DNA of 64,000 nt from Antedon mediterranea (GCF_964355755.1 NC_092674.1:8313001-8377000); one strand, 5' to 3'; positions 35,704-47,282 are shown, counted from the stretch's first letter. The notes: a model not told the origin generated them from the sequence alone. Numbers and translations are program-made.

Positions 35704-36167
35704 TATTTTGTGATCACTGATGGTTCTGGTGTCACTATATGCCCTACTATTTTTTAAAGTACTTTTAAAACGAGTTTTACAAAGTATGAAGTCAATCTGT
35801 CTATGATATGGCTTAGTTTCTTTTGTTACTCTACCAGCATCCCAGGTTTAAACATACATTAATTTGTGTGTGTTGTTACATGGCCAATTTTATGTTTGAA
35901 TGCTGTATTACAGGCAAAAAGCTTATTATTCATCATAAAATTAAAAAAAACTTGACCACTATCATTAATAACACTGTGTCCATAAGAACCAATGTGTTCA
36001 GATAAGTTGTCAAAACCAATATTGTTAGCTTTACCAAGTACAGCGTTAAAATCACCCAGCACAAACAATTCCCATTTTGCAGGTACACAACATGCTTTCT
36101 CAAGATCATTATAAAATTTATTTAGCAATCCGGGATTAGTTTTTGCCCTCACAGCAGTGGGGCTATA

Positions 36168-37795
36168 TGTGACCCGATCTCGCAAAACCCTCTCTTTGTC
36201 GGCAATTCAAAATTCACGTAATCAGTCAAAATACGTCCAATTCGACTACCCTGGCAGATTACATGTTTTTGCATTTTCGAAATATTTCACTATTTAAGAA
36301 TACGTCTACCTGATTTAAACTCCCGAAATTTATTTAAAATTATGAAAAAAGAAAGTTTTAAAAACATGTATTTTCCTCAAGCCTAACAATTTATTCACGA
36401 TCTACGCTAAAATCTTGCGTAAATTCAGTTGAAAGTTGCCGAGTTTGACGACATTTTGATCGCCAGTTCGCTGCACAATGTTGAAAGGTCACACATCAAA
36501 ATAAAGCTCATCCATTTGACATTCCAAATATGGAAGTTTTAGGGCGGAGTTTAAAGAAGGAACCAATGAAATCTTTGATTTACTATGACATAATTTCAGA
36601 AAATTCGGTTCTTCGAAGTTTCTGGAACAGCGAGTGTTGCTATGGCACATCATCGCAATAACAAACGTTATTGGTCAACGCGCTAGATGTTATACGCTCT
36701 ACGCGCGGAAATAAAAAGTTGTTTACATTTTTGTGAGGTTATTTTCATTTTACACACAGCATGTCGTAAATTGTAATAAAAACGATTTTAATATTCAAAG
36801 TAAAGTGTTCGGCGTGTTCTCCAATAGCTGTAGCCTGTATTTGTTTATTCCATAGTAAAATAGACAAGTCAAAAACAATTCACGTCATAAATTCAATTGT
36901 ATTTTCTATATTTTTTTTGGGCTAGGCCTTAATTTTATGATGTTTGTAGGCTTACTACTACTGGGCCTAGCTTTATTGTCGATAATAGTTTTCTTTATAC
37001 ATTTTATATATCCAATCGGCTCTTAATTATTTATTTAATTTATTGTCCAGTCCATTCATATTAAATGTTTTTTTTTAATCATTGGATTCAAGTCCAAACA
37101 TTACAGCGAATCTTCCACGTTATAAAAAAAATAAATGTATTAAATCGTCAATACAATGTTAGTAGCTAGCAAGTTGTGACTCTGCAAGGCGCCAAACTTG
37201 TCTAGGCTAGTTTACTACTAACGCCGGCCCAGTGTCGATGCACCGCTGCCATACACGGCAACCCATCAGCAGTAAAGTCTTACAGGCGATGACGGCGAAA
37301 ATCTGAATAGGCCTAGCTAGGCCTAGGCCTGCTTGGTTTTTCGCTGTTGATATCGTAAACACCTACGAAACCAGTTAAAATAAGCTTGACGTTATAATGC
37401 TGCTTTTCAATAGTGCAAAATAGTTAATTCGAGTGACTAAATAGGTTAAAACGGGGTCTGAAATCAGTCAAATTGACTATGATGTGCACGCTGCTATTAT
37501 TGCACACACTTCCTGGTATGACGTCATTGTGCCTTAGACCAAAATACCGCGTTGCTACGGAGTGAGTTTTCAGCGCGTATCAAAAAGAATTTCATTGCAA
37601 ACTTCAAACGCGATTTTCTCGTAAACTAATTGAATGATTTGTAAGTTTTTAAAATGTAATAACTTTTTAAATATTTACTCAATTTTTATGAAATTAACAC
37701 CACTACAAAGCTTATGATTAAAATAATCCAAATATATAAAAAAATACAAAATGAATATTTCCGACAAAAGTAGGGTTTTGCCAGATCGGGTCACA
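36168..37795. mobile_element. TA-flanked 1.6-kb DNA transposon, non-autonomous
   Basis: The termini are TGTGACCCGATCTCGCAAAA and, inverted, TGTGACCCGATCTGGCAAAA; similarity continues for about 35 bases (CCCT...TTTGTCGG). TA flanks both sides (36166-36167 and 37796-37797), and excision with one TA restores the LINE endonuclease frame (VNAYSPTAV). The 1628-bp interior has no frame above about 60 codons. A 2-bp TA duplication would suit Tc1/mariner-like or ISL2EU-like elements; the terminal sequence does not decide it. Confidence 0.85.
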
Positions 37796-38165
37796 TATGC
37801 ATTAACAACTCTACACTTAATGTAACCATTATTTTTTCAGGTTGGAAAAACAATGTTAAGGTACGCAATATCATCGTTAATTACGTTCCATGTCTCAACA
37901 TATTCATTAATTCTACTACCGTACTTATAACGAAACCTACTCCTCTGTGTCAATGATTTTGTTTAAAACAAATTAATCTATTTTTTGATGGAAAAGTAAA
38001 GTCATATTGTTCACATATTTTAGTTTCTTGCAATGCTATGATATCACTTCTATACCTCTTACAATCATCATCTAAAGTGTGCTTTATATTAACAATACCA
38101 CGTACATTAAAGGTGGCAAGAGATAACATAATTACATTCACTAAGTATACTAGCCTTATGTACAT

Positions 38166-38851
38166 ATCTAGGAATATTTAAGGAACAATACTGACTATAA
38201 AATACCACACAAAAGACAAAACAGTGCGTCAAAACTAAACCAGCTCCATCATGTAGTTAAAAAACAACGTACTGTATATTCAAATGAAGCACAATTCGTG
38301 TATTCGTGTATTGTTTACAGCTGTACAGTTTGGTCAAAAAAAAATTCGCTCGTGGTTCAGAGGTCATGACTTTCAGGATGCATCCAATCACGTGGATTTA
38401 GGCTGGCAGTGACAGTCATACTCATAGTCCAGCAAGGCGGTCTGTTCCGGTGCCTGTTTTATAACTCTGATAGTGGCGCGCAGGCTAGGTTCCGTGTAAC
38501 ACTTCGCCGTAAAATTACAGAAAAATATACAAAAAACTTCAAAAAACGATAAACAAATAGCAACTTCTGATAATCATAAGCAGCATGCACATAAGTTAAA
38601 CTGTCTAGCAGTGGATTAAACACGTCGTTTTGACGGTAAAATATGCTCCACTGCTATGCGTGGTCGTTAAACTAACGCGCCATTGCATAAAAATATATTG
38701 GCCTAAACTAAATAATGAAATATTTAATGAAATTTTGTATGTTTTATAGTAAACAGTAAAGTTCAAAATGTTTTTATTTGTTCATTCCTGTTACTTGTAG
38801 GTTCAGTAGAAGTTGATGTAGTATATCGTTTGCAAGATTTTTGTGTTTAGA
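38166..38851. other. Spacer between the LINE and CMC4
   Basis: Probably contains the CMC4 promoter and 5' UTR. A splice-acceptor-like TTACTTGTAG at 38801 precedes GTTCAG and the untranslated leader, suggesting a non-coding first exon further left. Otherwise nothing recognised. Confidence 0.35.
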
Positions 38852-40022
38852 ATGCCAAAGAAAGAGAAATGTCTACCAATAGCTTGTGACATCCAGACAT
38901 GTTTGCAAGGTACTGTAATATCATAAAAAGTATCATCTTATAGAAATAATATAAAGGCAGAGCAACCTTTATGCACTCCCACTTTCTATGCACCCACCAT
39001 ATGACCCACGGGAGAGTTGCGTCATTTACAAATAATTAATGATGCAGGGGTGTGTCAAAAAACCAAGAAGGTACAGTATGTCACATCAATGCACGATGGT
39101 GTGTTAATTGTTGTATTCGATTGAGACCTTTACCGTTGAGTACAGTTTTTCCGTTAAGTAATTATTTAACAGATTATTTTGAGCGTTGAGATTGTTCTTA
39201 ACGAAAAACCTGGTGTTGTCAACGTTTTCTATTCGAATGACTTTCAGGTGAGCACAAATTTACAATTCGAATACAAAAAGTACTCAACGAATCTTTATGT
39301 TAACAACGAAAGTTCCCATTCGAATACGACAAATGTCCGTCGCTTTACCACTCAAAATAACATAAACAACATCACAGTGCGTCAAAAATTGTGCGTCATG
39401 GTCATCTAAAGGTAAGTCACATATTTGACGCATGGGTGCATACCTTTTCAGACATATATAGAAACGTTGATTGATGGACTAACATAAAAAAGACAATACA
39501 CAGACTTGTGGCAAGTCTATTATGTACAGTACACTACCACACATACACACCATGGAGTGGAGTTGTGGCTTGGTGGTTATGCTGGGCTACCACTCCAAGG
39601 GTCCTAGGTTTATGTCCTGTCACATGTCAGGATTTTTTCTAAGGACGAAATTACATCTCCACTCCCAAAGACTTTGTTTATGTAGAGCATCTTGTGTATA
39701 TGTTTGTCTTGTAAACCTATGAGGGTCCCTAATGATCAGCAATTGCTGGATGGATCACCCTCATTAAATATGGTACAAACAAAACATACCTACTAAATCA
39801 CCAAATGTTGTTTGCACCCACTATACCCATTTGTAATGACTGTATACATTTTAACGCTGATTGTATAAATTGTTAACATTTAAACTATCTTCCACAGCTA
39901 ATAAATACAAGGAATCTGCTTGCCAGCATATAATTGATGCTCTAATTAAGTGTTGTGAAGACCAAGATAAAGATTCTGTTGTCTGTTCTGGATTCAGAAA
40001 GAAAAATACAACCAAACAATGA
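38852..40022 (+). CDS. CMC4: CMC4: twin CX9C mitochondrial intermembrane-space protein
   Basis: Two coding exons, 38852-38909 and 39898-40022 (phase 1 intron), encode 60 aa. The start MPKKEKCLPIACDIQTCLQA and the later VVCSGF are diagnostic of CMC4 (p8-MTCP1). Cysteines are at 7, 12, 17, 28, 38, 39 and 49; pairs 7/17, 28/38 and 39/49 are each spaced CX9C, the pattern oxidised by the MIA40/CHCHD4 relay during import into the mitochondrial intermembrane space. The human protein is 68 aa with a longer tail. In mammals CMC4 shares a transcription unit with MTCP1; no MTCP1-like frame is seen here, but a same-strand Myb/SANT gene follows at 40655. The intron holds a SINE (39553-39785) and a frame at 39179-39409 that I do not believe. 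Confidence 0.93.
39553..39785 (+). mobile_element. tRNA-derived SINE
   Basis: A box-A-like GTGGCTTGGTGGTTATGCTG followed by box-B-like AGGTTTATGTCC, then a non-tRNA body (ATTTTTTCTAAGGACGAAATT) and a 3' end around CAATTGCTGGATGGATCACC and ATTAAATATGG. Head-body-tail organisation identifies a SINE. It sits in the CMC4 intron just before exon 2. Confidence 0.6.
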
Positions 40023-40654
40023 ACTGAATATAGTGGCAACCATTAGACATCTAAGGTAATTTATCATCAAATATAAACTGCTCGGAGGATAACCATAATA
40101 GAGTGCTATAACTTTCCCCATGACGCTGTATAGGCCTAGAGGTGCCAACATAGGAGTCTATTTGGGAATATAACATCAAGTCTTTTCTTGCATTCAAAAT
40201 CAACATTTTCAAATATTTCTTATTTTCTACAATTATTATTTTTTTGCTCCTAATCTATTATACGATATACACAGCTTTACGCACACACATCGAAATGCAA
40301 GCATATCATTCTATACGCAAACCCACCTTTTTAAACCAAACCAAATCATACAATGATAATACATCAACCGATTCAGTTCAAAACCAGTTTAAGGTAAATT
40401 CTAATTTATGTATTTTTATTTTTTTATTTATTTTAATTTATGTTCTGCCTACTCTACCATAACGATATTGTGTAATCAAGTCAATTTTTCACTAATTATT
40501 CTTCATATCCTTTAAAAAATAAATAGGTTATTGTCTAATTCGAGTCTTATGACAAATTAAAAACTTTTCTTAATAAATAGTCCTTTGAAAAACTTTTTTT
40601 CATTTTAATCCAATTTCTGTTTTATTATTTGTTTAGTGTGAAAATCGTTTAATC

Positions 40655-42127
40655 ATGGAGGCTGATCCTACACTTAAACTAGAATGCCGAAGGAATGCGT
40701 TTACTATCAGAGAAAAAGAATATTTGGTTGATCTTGTTGAAGAGCATAAAGATCTTCTGGATCCAGTGATACGCTACAACGACTCGATGACTGTGTACAA
40801 AAGAAATCAAATCTGGAAAGTAATCGGGGCGCAATACAACGAGAAATTTAAAGAAAACATCCGAGATGTTGAACAATTAAAAAGAATGTGGTCTAAGATT
40901 AAGATACAAATCAAGAAATATATGAAGGTTCCCAGATCCAAAGCTAACATTTGGAATCTAGCAAGGGAAATGTTTAGGCAGTCATCTCAAAACGTTAAAG
41001 ATGAAAACATGTCAAAAAACATTGAAACGATAGTGGCTAAAATGTCTGTAAGGAAAGATTTGTTGATTCAGACTGAGGTGGACACCAGTGCCTCACGGCA
41101 CAAAAACAGTCAGTTGAATGCTTCATCAGATGATGATTTGATTATTTTAAATATTGCCGAAAACCGATCTACTGGTATGTCTGGCTTGGAGGATGTTGTT
41201 GAGGTTGTAGATGATGATAGTGAACAGGTACCAAATGGATTAGGACAAATAGAATATACCACTGACAATCATGAGAAGATTGCTCTTAACGCCATTAATG
41301 ATCAACCGACGGGCAGACCAACAGATGGTGTCCGTGTAATTCAGATTGAACCAACGCCAATTCACTTCAGCAATGATTATCAAAAAGTGGTTGAATCTGA
41401 TGGTCTTAGTACCACTCTACACCAAAACCAAGTCATTCTTAAACAGGATCAAAACCAAGTCATTCTTAAACATGATCAACACCAACACCAAGTGATTCTT
41501 AATCACGATCAAAACCAAGTCATTCTTAATCACGATCAACACCCAAACCAAGTGATTCTTAAACATGATCAACACCAAAACCAAGTGATTCTTAATCACG
41601 ATCAACACCAAAACCAAGTAATTCTTAATCAGATGATACCAAAAATTGATCATGTTACGTCATATTATCCAGAACCTTCAACTTCAAAGTCCTCAGGAAG
41701 CACTGGAGAGTACACTCTCTGGCAAAACATCAACTGTGCTGATGAAGCAGCACCTGAAGCCTCTTCATCAGGTATCAGTGTTGGCAGAGTCAGAGCTTCT
41801 AAACGACGTAACTACAGCTCAGAAACGAATAATTCTTTTAACAGAGGTAAAGTTTCAAGAAATCGGCACAATTTTTATAAGAATCGATCTTTAAGAAGAA
41901 ATTTAAGAAACCGCAACAGGTTAAGACAACTTGAAGATTTCTATGAAGAGGAATTTCAAGACGATGATATGTCGATGGATGATAACTTTGTAAGTGAAAG
42001 TTCGTATAGGAAACGTATGCTTGAATTAGCCGAAGAAGAGCATGCACAAAAGATGCACCTGTTGAAGTTAAAATGTGAAGTGGTTGAGTTGCAGAAACAA
42101 GAACTTGTCAGCAAGCTGCAAAGGTGA
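40655..42127 (+). CDS. Myb/SANT-like DNA-binding protein (MSANTD3/FSBP type), 490 aa
   Basis: One long open exon starting ATGGAGGCTGATCC. An acceptor-like TTATTTGTTTAG at 40636 suggests a spliced 5' UTR. Residues about 13-95 form a Myb/SANT-like domain of the Myb_DNA-bind_5 kind: FTIREKEYLVDLVEEHKDLL, then WKVIGAQYN, RDVEQLKRMWSKIKIQIKKY, matching the MSANTD3 pattern. The middle is low-complexity and acidic, with a 65-residue block of NQVILKHDQHQ repeats (about 257-325), then a basic Arg/Asn-rich region (RRNYSS..NRHNFYKNRSLRRNLRNRNR) that could be a nuclear signal, and a C-terminal coiled coil (LAEEEHAQKMHLLKLK) as in MSANTD3. Function is probably nuclear DNA binding; such genes often descend from Harbinger-type transposon partners. 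The human relatives are shorter (about 275 aa for MSANTD3). Confidence 0.85.
   Translation: MEADPTLKLECRRNAFTIREKEYLVDLVEEHKDLLDPVIRYNDSMTVYKRNQIWKVIGAQYNEKFKENIRDVEQLKRMWSKIKIQIKKYMKVPRSKANIWNLAREMFRQSSQNVKDENMSKNIETIVAKMSVRKDLLIQTEVDTSASRHKNSQLNASSDDDLIILNIAENRSTGMSGLEDVVEVVDDDSEQVPNGLGQIEYTTDNHEKIALNAINDQPTGRPTDGVRVIQIEPTPIHFSNDYQKVVESDGLSTTLHQNQVILKQDQNQVILKHDQHQHQVILNHDQNQVILNHDQHPNQVILKHDQHQNQVILNHDQHQNQVILNQMIPKIDHVTSYYPEPSTSKSSGSTGEYTLWQNINCADEAAPEASSSGISVGRVRASKRRNYSSETNNSFNRGKVSRNRHNFYKNRSLRRNLRNRNRLRQLEDFYEEEFQDDDMSMDDNFVSESSYRKRMLELAEEEHAQKMHLLKLKCEVVELQKQELVSKLQR
41425..41632 (+). repeat. In-frame minisatellite inside the Myb/SANT gene
   Basis: Tandem units such as AACCAAGTCATTCTTAAACA + TGATCAACACCAA encode NQVIL(K/N)HDQHQ. 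Seven to eight copies of 24, 30, 33 or 36 bases occur, always multiples of three, so the frame is kept. Near-identical copies indicate recent slippage or unequal exchange. Confidence 0.9.
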
Positions 42128-42275
42128 TAGTAGTTGCAAGCTGCAACGATAACAGGTAGTTGCAAGCTGCAACGATAACAGGTAGTTGCAAGCTGCAATG
42201 GTAACTGTAGTTGCAAGCTGCAATGGTAACAGTAGTTGCAAGCTGCAACGGTAACAGTACAGTAGTTGCAAGCGA
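42113..42275 (+). repeat. Hairpin minisatellite spanning the stop codon and 3' UTR
   Basis: The word GTTGCAAGCTGCAAC, a 6-bp stem around a 3-base loop, starts at 42133, 42159, 42185, 42210, 42235 and, truncated, 42265, with 25-30-bp spacing. A related GCAAGCTGCAAAGG overlaps the last codons (SKLQR) of the Myb/SANT gene, so the array seems to have grown out of the coding 3' end. Minus-strand cysteine-rich frames here are artefacts. Confidence 0.85.
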
Positions 42276-42340
42276 TAGTGTTTGCAATTACATGGTACAT
42301 CTGACAAGTCAGTAAAGATTTTGCAGGGATTTTTGCAACA

Positions 42341-42346
42341 AATAAA
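42341..42346 (+). promoter_or_regulatory. Polyadenylation signal AATAAA, Myb/SANT gene
   Basis: The first AATAAA after the stop codon at 42125-42127, directly beyond the hairpin array. Confidence 0.55.
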
Positions 42347-43020
42347 TGATTTAAGGTTTACTATATAATAAAATAGTAGGTATGCATTATTGGTTAGAAA
42401 AACAATTTAAGGGTGCATGCAAAATTTGATATGCTGTATATAGATCAGGGGGATTTGCCAACAAAATCTGTTGGTGAAAAATGCATTTTGCACGGTGCTG
42501 ATAAAACAAATTGTATTGGGGTGTGTTACAAAAAGCTATGGTTGTAAAGTTACATTTACAGTATTTTGAGATAAAGTATGTTCTACTGTATGTATAAAGG
42601 CTGAAAACAGATAGGGGTGGTTGCAAAATATTATATTACGGAAGGCTACACTTTTTAAAAAACTGAACAAATAGCCTCACTTTCCCAAGATCGAACTGCT
42701 TGGAAAAGTCTTGTAATGGCCTGCTCTGCAGCCGAAGGATAGATTTAGACACTTTTAAACAGTACTGAATACTTCTTATGTGAGCCCAAGATGACGTTAG
42801 GGTTTAATAATCATTTTGTATATTGCTTACTGCCGTAATTACATTTATTTTAACCATTTTAATTGACCTTTATATAGTTTACCTTTATACAGTAGTAATA
42901 ATAATATATTGCCAATATTCAGGATCTGTGGAAGTAGGCCAGTAAAGAATAATCTATTAAGAATGTTCTCAATTTTGTTTCTGTATGTGTTACTGTGTTC
43001 ACAGACAGTTTCTATAAAAA

Positions 43021-43318
43021 GTGCTTTGTCAAAGAAGAGTTTTTCTTTTAAATTGAAACGACAACTCTTATCCAGTTATGTGTAATTATCCTTTCACTTA
43101 TTGTAATTTTCAGCATTTTTGGGTACCCTGAAACTAAAAGTCTTCATTACAGTTTTTCTCCTATTTGCGGTTCCCGCGTTGTCCTGTTTTCTTTTTCAGT
43201 TTTCCTTTTACAAGCTTCGCCTTTTTGGAATTTTGCCCCTCTTATTTTAATCATATTTACTGTTAATTTTTATTTATTATGAAATTTTAAGAGAAATAAA
43301 TGTTACTTTGATTGATTT
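43021..43318 (+). mobile_element. LINE 3'-end remnant
   Basis: A short reading SKKSFSFKLKRQLLSSYV-stop resembles the final residues of LINE reverse-transcriptase proteins. It is followed by a pyrimidine-rich 3' UTR-like stretch ending ATTTTAAGAGAAATAAATG. The preceding 42347-43020 holds nothing I recognise. Confidence 0.4.
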
Positions 43319-43324
43319 ATACTT

Positions 43325-44290
43325 AATATAGCCGTGGAGAAATAAGTTTAGAAACTTGTAATGTACCAGGTGGTAATGTTTGATTAGAGTGGCATGTCTC
43401 ACACTCTTTTGATATGTCTTTTTCCATATAATTAGGCCACCATAAGGAATTCAGAGCAAATCTTTTCATCCTGACAATTTCAGGATGACCGTCATGTAGT
43501 GCTTGTAGTAACTGTTTTCTATCAGGCTGTTTTCCCCACAAAATACATCCATCTTGTATAGATCCATCTTTGTCGGATCCAATATGGTTGCAAGTTGTCT
43601 ATCTTTGGGTTAGTATTGGGGCAACCCTTTTCATTGTAGTAAAGAACTCAATAAAGTGTTGGATCTTTAACCATCCAACCTTTAATATCTGCCGTGGAAA
43701 CTGGAGATATGTTCATTGTTTCCATCAAGAGTATAGTTTCGGCAGGCTGTGGAATCGATTCTGGTTTCCCAAAAGTTGGTAATCTGCTTAAGGCATCCTT
43801 ATTCGCATGGGACTTTGTCGGTTTAAATCTCAATGCGTAATTGTATATACCGAATTTCAATGCCCAACGTTTGATTCTAACTGACACTTGGCTAGGCACA
43901 AGTTTGTCCTCAATATAAGACCCAGCAATTGCTTATGGTCTGTTACCAATGTGAAATGTCTACCATAAATGTAAGAGTGAATTCGAGTTACTCCGAAAAC
44001 ACTTGCCAAACCTTCTTTCTCAATTTACCAATACTTTTGTTCTGCTTCTGCAAGTGTTCTCATGATGGGAATCGCTCTTTCTGTACCGTCACTTTGTCGG
44101 TGTGCTAACACAGCTCCAATTCCATATTGAGATGCGTGACACAATGCTATTATTTCCTTTTTTCGATCATAATGTGCAAGTACTTTTGAGGAAAGTAGCA
44201 ATTGTTCTAATTTTGTCCAGTTCCAAGCTTTATCCCTACGAAATAAGGCATATAACGGAGCAAGCGCATTGGATAAGTTTTGTAAAATTA
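43325..44290 (-). mobile_element. Decayed Ty3/Gypsy LTR retrotransposon fragment
   Basis: Minus-strand order: end of reverse transcriptase (NALAPLYALFRR), RNase H (LAHYDRKKEIIALCHASQYG, then VTDHKQLLG, then KPTKSHANKDALSRLP) and the integrase zinc-binding region (LHDGHPEIVRMKR, WWPNYMEKDI, CETC). At least one in-frame stop near 44027 and a frameshift near 43915 break it. No LTRs, gag or integrase core remain, and both borders are abrupt. Confidence 0.85.
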
Positions 44291-47282
44291 AATTAAATAA
44301 AAAAAAAACTGTATGGTACACCCAATAACATAAAAACGTGGTGTAGGTGTGTAGTCTAGCAATACAAATCCTGTTTTTTTGCATTGTGCTAATTTTGATC
44401 ATTTTTTGTAAATTTGTGCAATATTGTTACATTTTTTGGCAACTACTTTCTATGTATTTTATCATGCTCATACATGGCAAAGGTTATTACTTACTGCATA
44501 CAATAGAATACATTCATACTCCAATTTAGTCCAGTCTTGCATCATTATTCTTTTTTTTGTATATTTTTTTCAAATTTGTTTGTATTTCATTTTTGTTCTT
44601 TTTTTTTCTGTATACTCACAGCTTTATACTTTATTTGTTCATAAAATTATATATTTATTTAGTTAAGATCATTGGACTGCTGACTCTTGTAGTTACAGTA
44701 ATCGTATTACTTTAGCAGTCCCTGACCAATTCATCTTTGTACATTGTATATTATGTTTTGTTGGTCAAATAAATACTGTAAATGAAATGAAAATGAATTA
44801 AAAATAGTATGAATGAATTTTGTAGGAAGAAGAATTTAGTAATTTACAACCACACTTTCAGTAAATTTTTCCAGATTCAAAATAGAATATAGTATACAGG
44901 CACTTTGACTAAATTAAAATATATGCATCTCATTTTATTTAATCCATAGGTGTTGAGAATCCAAAAATAGTACTGTATGTATTGCTTTTTTATTAAATGG
45001 TTTAAACAAGCTTACAGCACATTGGCTTTCATTTCTTGTTTACAAATTTCATGAAAGTTTAAAAAAATTGTCATTTAATCTGTTAAAACACTTGCTATTT
45101 TTAACAGTGCAATGTGAAATAGATAGTTTTGTTTTAATAGAACCGTTGCTACATGCAATACAATTGGTTTCATTTTTTTTTTTTTTCAAATGCCTTTTGA
45201 ATTTTTTTCAGACGGCAGACAAATGGCTTTTTCTGATCATGTATCAATTATCATTTTATAATGTTCAACATACAGTAGCCTTTGTGTGATAAAACAACTT
45301 CCCACCTGTGGTTAGTTTGGTTTAACCATCAAAATGTAGTTTTTCCTGTGTCGGCTACTGTATTTACTTTATTGAATGGAGCACGTTTCACTATCCATTT
45401 TTTCAGTGTCTCCCCTATATCCACCAAAACGTCAAAGACATTGAACTGCCTTTTGTGTAGTTATATTACAAATATATCTGTTTAAAAAAAAATATTATTT
45501 TACCTTGCAAGTTAGTGTTGATGTTAACCTTATGGTGTTAACTTATCTTAGTAAACCACTTGGTAAGGCTACTTCCTGTAAGGCCATCTGGAGTTTGCAG
45601 ACTACTTATTTAACACTTGGAATTAAAGCCAATTATACATGTACATGTTTTTCCACTGTATAATTAATATTATCTGACTGGTTGTGTTTTATAGTCAACG
45701 ATACCAAACGATTTAAACAGTTTTTAAGCTCAAAGTGGCATATATATATCAAATCTAATTTCGAATAAATATTTATCAGACGTTACGAAGCAGATACCAA
45801 CCCTGGCCCTAGTTCTCTTCATGAATAATCTGTCGATTTTTATTATAATAAATTGTAAAAAAATCTGGTTGAAATAATTCTCTGTGCATATGCTAATTTG
45901 TTTCATCGGGTAAATCAAGTTCTATTTTGAAATTTCATTCTTAATGGACAACATTTTTTTCAAAATGTCATTGTTGTTTATTTTAAACTATATATAGATG
46001 CTAAAATATGGATTGGAATGAAAACAATAAAAAAAATACTATGTGTATCAATGTAGATTTAGTGCCTTTAATATCTAAACATCCAGTACATGTAAATAAC
46101 TACTTATTATTTGTGAATGTAGATAGCCTCAACATTTCCGTCGGTTAATTAATTCAGAAGGGGACATGAGATTATTTGCTAATTTACTTTCATATTTGCA
46201 AGAAAAATATCTTAAAAATCATTTTTTTCTTCAGATTATAAAATTATAGTTTTCTTTTAATGGATACAGTGAAATAAATTCTACAACTGTTATTTTTATG
46301 ATTGCAGAGGAAATCGCATGACGTGTCCTTTGACAGTTTACTGTATGTGTTTTTTTATGAAAAAAGTATGTCACTTTAAGTGAAATTTATCATGCATTTA
46401 TCATGCATTGTTTTTTTGGAAAATGACAGATATCTAGAGATGACATTTTGTGACATTAATGTTTTTGTTGTTGCATTATGTTAATGATCAAATAAACATC
46501 GCAATTGAATTTGCAGTAGCAAAGGCCTTTTTATTACATGTGCATTATTTCCTCCTTTTTTTGGCTTCACCAAACAGGAGAAAATGAGAAAATCCTGTAT
46601 TGTGTTATTTTCATATTTTGTACATAATTAAGTTCCTTTGTAAATAGGCCTATTAGTGGGAAACATGCTTTAAAGAAATATCGCGATTAAATATTAAAAA
46701 CACTGAATCTAGGAAGCTGTACATGGAACATTTATTGACCAGGTCACTCTAATGACATTAAAATTCAATAAATTAAGTAGAATAAGCAATATTAATAATG
46801 AGATAATTCATGCAAAGTTATGTACACACATTTTACTGTTACTGTCAGCCACATTTAGCACCATTGACATAGGGCTTTAAAATATTAAAATACCACTTAT
46901 TCACAACTAAAATCTTATTTGTTATATTTTATTACATAAACATCTAAAGACCACAAAACGTTGCTGGCCCGTAATTGAAGCATGGAGTAATATTCTTTAC
47001 TTCATGATTGGAGGGAAATTTTGGATTTGTTTTGCATTTTATTGTTTAATTCTAATGGGCTTAAAATAGGTAAATTACTATACCAACATTCAAACTTATA
47101 CTAAACCTACAAAAACTAAAATCTTATACATATTGTATTATATACATAAAACAGCTAAAGACCACATAACCTTGACGGTCCTTGATTGGAGGGAGATTTT
47201 TTAATATCTTTTGCATTTCAATTATTAAGTATAACTACGCCGCCAGGTTTTTCAACTTATCAAGAGTTGAAACTTACTAATA
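44291..47282. other. Gene-free stretch between the Gypsy fragment and the tetraspanin
   Basis: AT-rich sequence with homopolymer runs. GTTGGTCAAATAAATACTGT near 44760 may be a retroposon tail. No splice-bounded frames, RNA genes or inverted repeats stand out. Confidence 0.4.

Larger units (their letters stand above)
32230..38165 (-). mobile_element. Decayed APE-type LINE, split by three nested insertions
   Basis: Minus-strand order: endonuclease start (LATFNVRG, DIIALQETK) near 38110-38030; a frameshifted middle to 37798; then, past an inserted element, FVLGDFN and, to 35710, RQIDFIL and SDHKIV; reverse transcriptase 35703-34111; a frameshifted C-terminal region to 33907; then 33159-33077 and 32498-32248 (MLGHILRM). 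Interruptions are 36168-37795, 33164-33902 and 32506-33069. Removing them restores the reading across each junction, so each is a clean insertion. The net element is about 3 kb. Clade is not settled. Several frameshifts and stops show it is dead. Confidence 0.85.

Noticed and set aside
39179-39409. 76-codon frame in the CMC4 intron
   Set aside because: It starts at TTG rather than ATG and has no domain. The region may be a worn DNA transposon (ATGCACCCA words facing each other near 38983 and 39440), but the ends are too imperfect to call.
41956-42307. Minus-strand cysteine-rich frames (LQLATTCYRCS repeats)
   Set aside because: Shadow of the hairpin minisatellite opposite the Myb/SANT gene end.
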